Made by a program: the position numbers and the translations under genes
Shown: positions 60,701-64,000 of the stretch, piece after piece
Layout of the letters: each line of letters starts with the position of its first letter
Numbering within the stretch: position 1 is the first letter of the stretch
Notes under the pieces: model-generated
The model's input: the letters and a program-made list of their open reading frames with translations, nothing else
Databases searched by the model: none
What the model was told of the DNA's origin: nothing
Source of the DNA: an uncultured Fibrobacter sp.
Lineage (GTDB): Bacteria > Fibrobacterota > Fibrobacteria > Fibrobacterales > Fibrobacteraceae
Assembly: GCA_947165045.1 (NCBI GenBank)
Contig: CAMUYW010000001.1
Span: forward strand, 86,911 to 150,910
DNA: 64,000 nucleotides
Direction of reading: 5' to 3'

Positions 60701-60823
60701 TTTGTAATCCTTTATAAATTATTTATGGCTTGTAATATAGTTAGATTCTATAACGTGGTCTAGTAAAAAAGGTCTTCGAAAATGTTCGAAAGTTGGAAAG
60801 TATGGGCGAAATTAGGGAAAAGT

Positions 60824-60829
60824 TATAAT
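60824..60829 (+). promoter_or_regulatory. Candidate -10 box for the EamA leader
   Basis: TATAAT at 60824-60829. No good -35 at 17 bp. A start near 60836 would give a leader of about 110 nt that contains the structured element at 60874-60943. Confidence 0.4.
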
Positions 60830-60873
60830 TAGTAATAGTTTGAAACTATAGAAAGATAGGCTTGAAGGTATGG

Positions 60874-60943
60874 TGCCCCTGTCTCGGAATGGTTCGGTGG
60901 GCTCACCAACCTTAGTTTGGGATGACTGCTCGGAGGTGGGGCA
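60874..60943 (+). promoter_or_regulatory. Structured leader that may sequester the Shine-Dalgarno region
   Basis: TGCCCC (60874-60879) can pair with GGGGCA (60938-60943), closing a structure that includes a strong hairpin at 60891-60911 (GGTT-C-GGTG, loop GGCT, CACC-AACC). The SD GGAGGT (60932-60937) lies inside the enclosed region, 9 nt before GTG 60947. This is the geometry of a translational riboswitch or attenuator. It does not match a riboswitch consensus I can recall (SAM, TPP, cobalamin, glycine, c-di-GMP, guanidine I-III, THF, fluoride, ZTP). The remaining part of the 60701-60946 gap is AT-rich. Confidence 0.5.
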
Positions 60944-60946
60944 ACT

Positions 60947-61945
60947 GTGGATTTTGATCAATCTTTTTTATCTTTGCGCTTGATGAAACCGGCTCCGATT
61001 AAAACTCCAGATTCTCTAGCAAACGTTTCGCGCGGCCTTGCTTTTTGGCATGTCCTTGCGATTGGGACGATTGCGTTTTGGGGCACGAGTTTTGTGAGCA
61101 CGAAGGTGCTTTTGAATCACGGTTTCTCGGCGGTGCAGATTTTCACGTTGCGTTTTACGGTGACGTACTTGTTGCTGCTTGCGATGACGCATAAACAATT
61201 CCGTTGCGAAAACTGGAAGCATGAACTGATTCTGTGCTTGTGCGGGCTCACGGGTTGCACGCTTTACTTTTGGGCGGAGAATACGGCGCTTTCGATTTCT
61301 CCGTCGAGCAATGTTTCGCTGATTGTCTGCACGAATCCGCTATTGACGATGATTTTTGGTGGACTCATTTACAAGAGTGAACGTCTTGGCAAACGACAGA
61401 TTCTCGGGTGTGTGATTACGTTTGTCGGTATGGTGCTTGTGGTGCTGAATGGAAAGTTTATTCTAAAGCTTTCGCCGGTGGGCGACTTGCTTGCGTTCAG
61501 CTCGGCGTGCATGTGGACGATTTATTCCTTGATTGTTCGTCCGCTTAATGAAAAATATTCTACGTTGTTTATAACGCGAAAGATGTTTTTCTACGGTGCG
61601 CTTTCGTCGATAATCATTATGCTGGGCGAAACGGCGCTTGCTCCAAATGAGGCGGGTGCGGGGCATTTCTTAGGAGTCCCGTGGCAGAACTTTGCGGAGC
61701 CTGTCGTGTCGCTCAATTTCCTTTGCCTTACGGTGTTTTCGTCGATGTTTGGCTACCTCATCTGGAATAAGGTGCTGAAGCAGCTTGGAATGGTTCTTGC
61801 GAGCAATTACATTTACGCAATCCCGCTCGTGACAATTATTACGGCGGTGATTGCTCTTGGCGAACATATTACAGTTGTCGCGATTGCGGGGGCTGTCGCC
61901 ATTGTTGCGGGCATGGTCCTTGCGGAATGGAAACCGCGAAAGTAA
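60947..61945 (+). CDS. EamA/DMT-family transporter
   Basis: A 332-residue protein with ten hydrophobic segments formed by two EamA repeats; the second repeat starts near SPVGDLLAFSSACMWTIYSLIVRPL. IAFWGTSFVSTKVLLNHGFSAVQIFTLRF is a typical first-helix pattern. It is likely an exporter of amino acids or other metabolites. Start is GTG 60947, 9 nt after an ideal GGAGGT; an ATG at 60983 would have no such SD. The leader is structured, as described in its own entry. A GTCAT repeat follows the stop. Confidence 0.87.
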   Translation: MDFDQSFLSLRLMKPAPIKTPDSLANVSRGLAFWHVLAIGTIAFWGTSFVSTKVLLNHGFSAVQIFTLRFTVTYLLLLAMTHKQFRCENWKHELILCLCGLTGCTLYFWAENTALSISPSSNVSLIVCTNPLLTMIFGGLIYKSERLGKRQILGCVITFVGMVLVVLNGKFILKLSPVGDLLAFSSACMWTIYSLIVRPLNEKYSTLFITRKMFFYGALSSIIIMLGETALAPNEAGAGHFLGVPWQNFAEPVVSLNFLCLTVFSSMFGYLIWNKVLKQLGMVLASNYIYAIPLVTIITAVIALGEHITVVAIAGAVAIVAGMVLAEWKPRK

Positions 61946-61961
61946 GATTTCATGAAAGGGA

Positions 61962-61987
61962 GATGCCCGTTCGGTGACGGGCATGAC
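61962..61987 (-). repeat. GTCAT palindromic repeat, copy K
   Basis: On the minus strand: GTCATGCCCG, TCACCGAA, CGGGCATC. Stem ATGCCCG/CGGGCAT is perfect. It lies 16 nt after the EamA gene stop. Confidence 0.75.
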
Positions 61988-61995
61988 AAGTTTTG

Positions 61996-62025
61996 TTTAC
62001 AATGCCCCGAATTGTTTACTATATT
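61996..62025 (+). promoter_or_regulatory. Promoter of the cobalamin riboswitch transcript
   Basis: -35-like TTTACA (61996-62001), 18-bp spacer, -10-like TATATT (62020-62025). The expected start near 62032 falls just before the riboswitch P1 stem. Confidence 0.6.
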
Positions 62026-62031
62026 TTTCAT

Positions 62032-62250
62032 AGGTAATGCCTTATGCGGTAAAACGCTGTATCGTGTCGCCAAAGATGCGGTATAAGAGAATCCCGTGAA
62101 AGCCGGGAACGGTCCCGCCGCTGTAAGGGAGGACGAAACCAGCATAAACCAATGCTTGCCGCAAAGGCGGGTGTGAAGGAGCTGGGAGTAGAGCGATCCC
62201 CGAGCCAGAAGAACTGTAAGGCACAACGGGCGCTTTGCGCCACGGGTTGT
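62032..62250 (+). ncRNA. Cobalamin (AdoCbl) riboswitch
   Basis: The closing stem P1 pairs TGCCTTA (62038-62044) with TAAGGCA (62217-62223). The conserved core is present: GTGAAAGCCGGGAACGGTCC then CGCCGCTGTAA (62096-62126), and the B12-box-like GAGCCAGAAGAACTG (62202-62216). A final hairpin follows (ACAAC 62223-62227 and GTTGT 62246-62250 around GGCGC-TTT-GCGCC). It ends 6 nt before the receptor's GTG start and has no T tract, so control of translation is more likely than termination. Downstream BtuB-like gene fits repression by B12. Confidence 0.93.
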
Positions 62251-62256
62251 TAAACG

Positions 62257-64000
62257 GTGCGAAAGACATCGCTTTGCATAGCCACGCGTTTGCGTGGGTG
62301 TTTGACTGTGTGCAATCGCAGTCTCTTAGGCGTTCGCGTGTGCGCGGCCGTACTGCTTGCGAGCGTTTCTAGTTTTTCCGAAGAGTTTATTCAAGATTTG
62401 GGCGAGTCGTCTGTTTTCGGGGGGACTGCTGAAAATGTAAAGCCTTTGCAGGCGTCTTCGAGCTATGCTGAGGTTACGCCGGAGGCATGGGAAGGCCGTG
62501 GCCTTTCTGCGGCTGAAGTTCTGGCGTCACTTCCGGGCGTGCAGTACACGCGTCAGGGCGGTGTCGGGAGTTTCCAGACCGTGAGCATTCGCGGCGTTTC
62601 GGCGAAGAACATTGTCGTTTGCATGGACGGAATTCCGCTGAACGATGCATCGGGCGGTGCTGTTGATTTTGGTTCGATTGACTTGAATCAGATTGAAAAG
62701 ATTGAAGTCTACAAGGATCGCGTGCCGGCGAAGTTTGGCGGTCGCGGCATTGGCGGTGCCATCAACTTTATCACGAAAGGTTCGAAGCCTGCCGAAGCGG
62801 TGCTTAAGCCGGACGAAAAAAAGTCGGGTCGCGTGCTATTGAGCTATGGTAGCCATAACACGTGGGAGACTTCGACGCAGTTGCTTTCTCGCTTGACGGA
62901 TAGCGCCTCGGTAAGTGCGTCTTTATCTGTGCGACATAGCGATAACGATTACGAGTTTGATAGCGAAAATGGAACGCCTTACAATCCCGATGACGATTTT
63001 ACGGATACGCGCCGGAACGCAGAATTTACGGAATATTCTGGACTTGCCAAAGCTCGCGTCTTGCATGCGAATGGTGTGTTTTCGACTTTGAATTTTAACT
63101 TTAGTCGCTCGGAAGGTGGAAATCCAGGTCGCGATGATTACCAAACTTCAGTGGCGGGCTACAAGGGCGAATTTGCACAGGTAATGTATCGTGCGGAACT
63201 CCCGCAGCTTTGGAACTGGCTTTGGTTGGAGTTTTCGTTGGCGGGGAAATATGAAAAGGCAACTTCGCATTCCTATTATCCGCTAGACCATTTGGGCTAT
63301 GATTTGCCGGGCGTGCAAGAATATGGCGCTGCAGGTTATACTCTTGTTCCAGAAATTGTTGCAAATTACTCTGGTGAACGACTTGATGCCAATGTACGTT
63401 TGTCGATGGATGCCGCCTATTATGAAAAACGAGGGACATCGTCGAGTAAATGGAACTTGATGCGTGTTGCGACAAATCTCTCTGGCGATGTGTCTTATGG
63501 TGTTGTTAAGAATCTTTCTGTTGGCGGTGAAGCGTCGACATCGATTGTCAAGGATGATGTACATGGTGGCAAGTTTGTGCAGCCCACGACAGCGAAGTCG
63601 TTGAAAACAGAAAATGTGCGAAGTGTTTCTTGGACGGGCCGCGGTTTTGTGCGCTATGATGCGCCTGATTCGAGATATGGTGGCAATTTGAGCTTTGGCC
63701 GTTTTGCTCGCATGCCGCAACTGATGGAAGTTTATGGCGTCTATCCGGGAATGCTCTCGAATCCGGATTTGAAAGATGAATCGGCGTTGCGTTTTGAGGT
63801 CGGTGGCTATTATATGATTCCGAAAAGCAATACCGCAATTCGTGCAACATATTTCGAAACGCATGTGGAAAATGGAATTTATTGGCTTGTGAGCGGAGGC
63901 TTTTCGAAACCGGTCAATATTGGCGAATCGCATGTGCGAGGGCTAGAAGCGGAACTTGAAAGCAAACCGAAAAAATGGCTTTCTGTGATTTTGCGTGCGA
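62257..64000 (+). CDS. btuB: TonB-dependent vitamin B12 receptor, BtuB-like (partial)
   Basis: Open to the right edge, so the gene is incomplete; 581 codons are visible. From GTG 62257, just after an in-frame stop at 62251, comes a long signal-like N-terminus ending VCAAVLLASVSSFSE; GTG 62338 is an alternative giving a shorter signal. The plug domain follows: SAAEVLASLPGVQYTRQGGV, FQTVSIRGVSAKNIVVCMDGIPLNDASGG, and IEKIEVYKDRVPAKFGGRGIGGAINFITKG. Then come alternating beta-barrel strands (GRVLLSYGSHNTWETSTQLL...). It should import corrinoids across the outer membrane with TonB energy; the specificity is assigned from the riboswitch. Confidence 0.88.
   Translation, partial: MRKTSLCIATRLRGCLTVCNRSLLGVRVCAAVLLASVSSFSEEFIQDLGESSVFGGTAENVKPLQASSSYAEVTPEAWEGRGLSAAEVLASLPGVQYTRQGGVGSFQTVSIRGVSAKNIVVCMDGIPLNDASGGAVDFGSIDLNQIEKIEVYKDRVPAKFGGRGIGGAINFITKGSKPAEAVLKPDEKKSGRVLLSYGSHNTWETSTQLLSRLTDSASVSASLSVRHSDNDYEFDSENGTPYNPDDDFTDTRRNAEFTEYSGLAKARVLHANGVFSTLNFNFSRSEGGNPGRDDYQTSVAGYKGEFAQVMYRAELPQLWNWLWLEFSLAGKYEKATSHSYYPLDHLGYDLPGVQEYGAAGYTLVPEIVANYSGERLDANVRLSMDAAYYEKRGTSSSKWNLMRVATNLSGDVSYGVVKNLSVGGEASTSIVKDDVHGGKFVQPTTAKSLKTENVRSVSWTGRGFVRYDAPDSRYGGNLSFGRFARMPQLMEVYGVYPGMLSNPDLKDESALRFEVGGYYMIPKSNTAIRATYFETHVENGIYWLVSGGFSKPVNIGESHVRGLEAELESKPKKWLSVILRA

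Noticed and set aside
59441..60763. Plus-strand open frame of 440 codons opposite metY
   Set aside because: The metY reading has all PLP-enzyme motifs; the opposite frame is a codon-bias shadow.
60701..60780. SAM riboswitch before metY
   Set aside because: The metY leader from the likely -10 box is too short and contains no SAM-I or SAM-II core sequence.

Overview
The window reads as chromosomal DNA of a Fibrobacter-type bacterium, a Gram-negative, fibre-degrading gut or rumen lineage. Two genes encode members of the paralogous family TIGR02147, which is characteristic of Fibrobacter. There are many outer-envelope lipoproteins, a serine-rich linker ahead of a C-terminal sorting-like domain on a secreted protease, and the MEP isoprenoid gene dxs. 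The genus call is inference from content; no rRNA or other taxonomic marker is present. I found no tRNA or rRNA gene, CRISPR array, transposase, integrase or phage gene.

Layout. 1-4.7 kb: tail of a carbohydrate esterase, a membrane diguanylate cyclase, a small lipoprotein, then a TIGR02147 regulator overlapping a large lipoprotein gene. 4.8-10.5 kb: a tight housekeeping run (prenyl diphosphate synthase, dxs, SpoU methyltransferase, pyrF, unknown). 10.7-12.4 kb (minus): TPR protein and MlaD/MCE protein. 12.5-18.8 kb: M18 aminopeptidase, a convergent acyltransferase, then a GtrA / FAD oxidoreductase / GT-C glycosyltransferase cassette. 18.9-24.8 kb: two TPR/low-complexity exported proteins, a lipoprotein, a soluble GAF-GGDEF cyclase, and a Y-family polymerase with a YolD-like partner. 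24.9-29.8 kb: a 1497-residue hybrid histidine kinase and a small unknown. 29.9-35.9 kb: rmuC, sbcD, sbcC. 36-39.7 kb: a membrane, Rossmann and RyR-like protein with a TPR partner.

39.8-46.6 kb is all minus strand: an OmpA lipoprotein, pyrC, and a long mixed operon hisE-hisG-EAL/HDOD-recR-engB-mlaE-mlaF. 46.8-49.8 kb: M6 metalloprotease and a lipoprotein. 49.9-52.9 kb (minus): a second TIGR02147/lipoprotein pair followed by trmB. 53-56.3 kb: patatin, Nudix hydrolase, and a MerR regulator with a metallo-beta-lactamase-fold protein. 56.5-61.9 kb: AspT-type transporter, bile-acid:Na+ symporter family protein, metY, EamA transporter with a structured leader. The window ends in a cobalamin riboswitch and a BtuB-like TonB-dependent receptor that runs off the edge.

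The features most worth a second look are: (a) eleven copies of a short palindromic repeat (GTCAT-stem-loop-stem-ATC) whose stems differ in sequence but keep pairing, several translated in frame inside genes; (b) two copies of a TIGR02147 regulator/lipoprotein gene pair, each joined by a 4-nt overlap and one carrying a large promoter dyad; (c) an unassigned structured leader that could hide the Shine-Dalgarno region of the EamA transporter; (d) the membrane/RyR-domain protein and its TPR neighbour.
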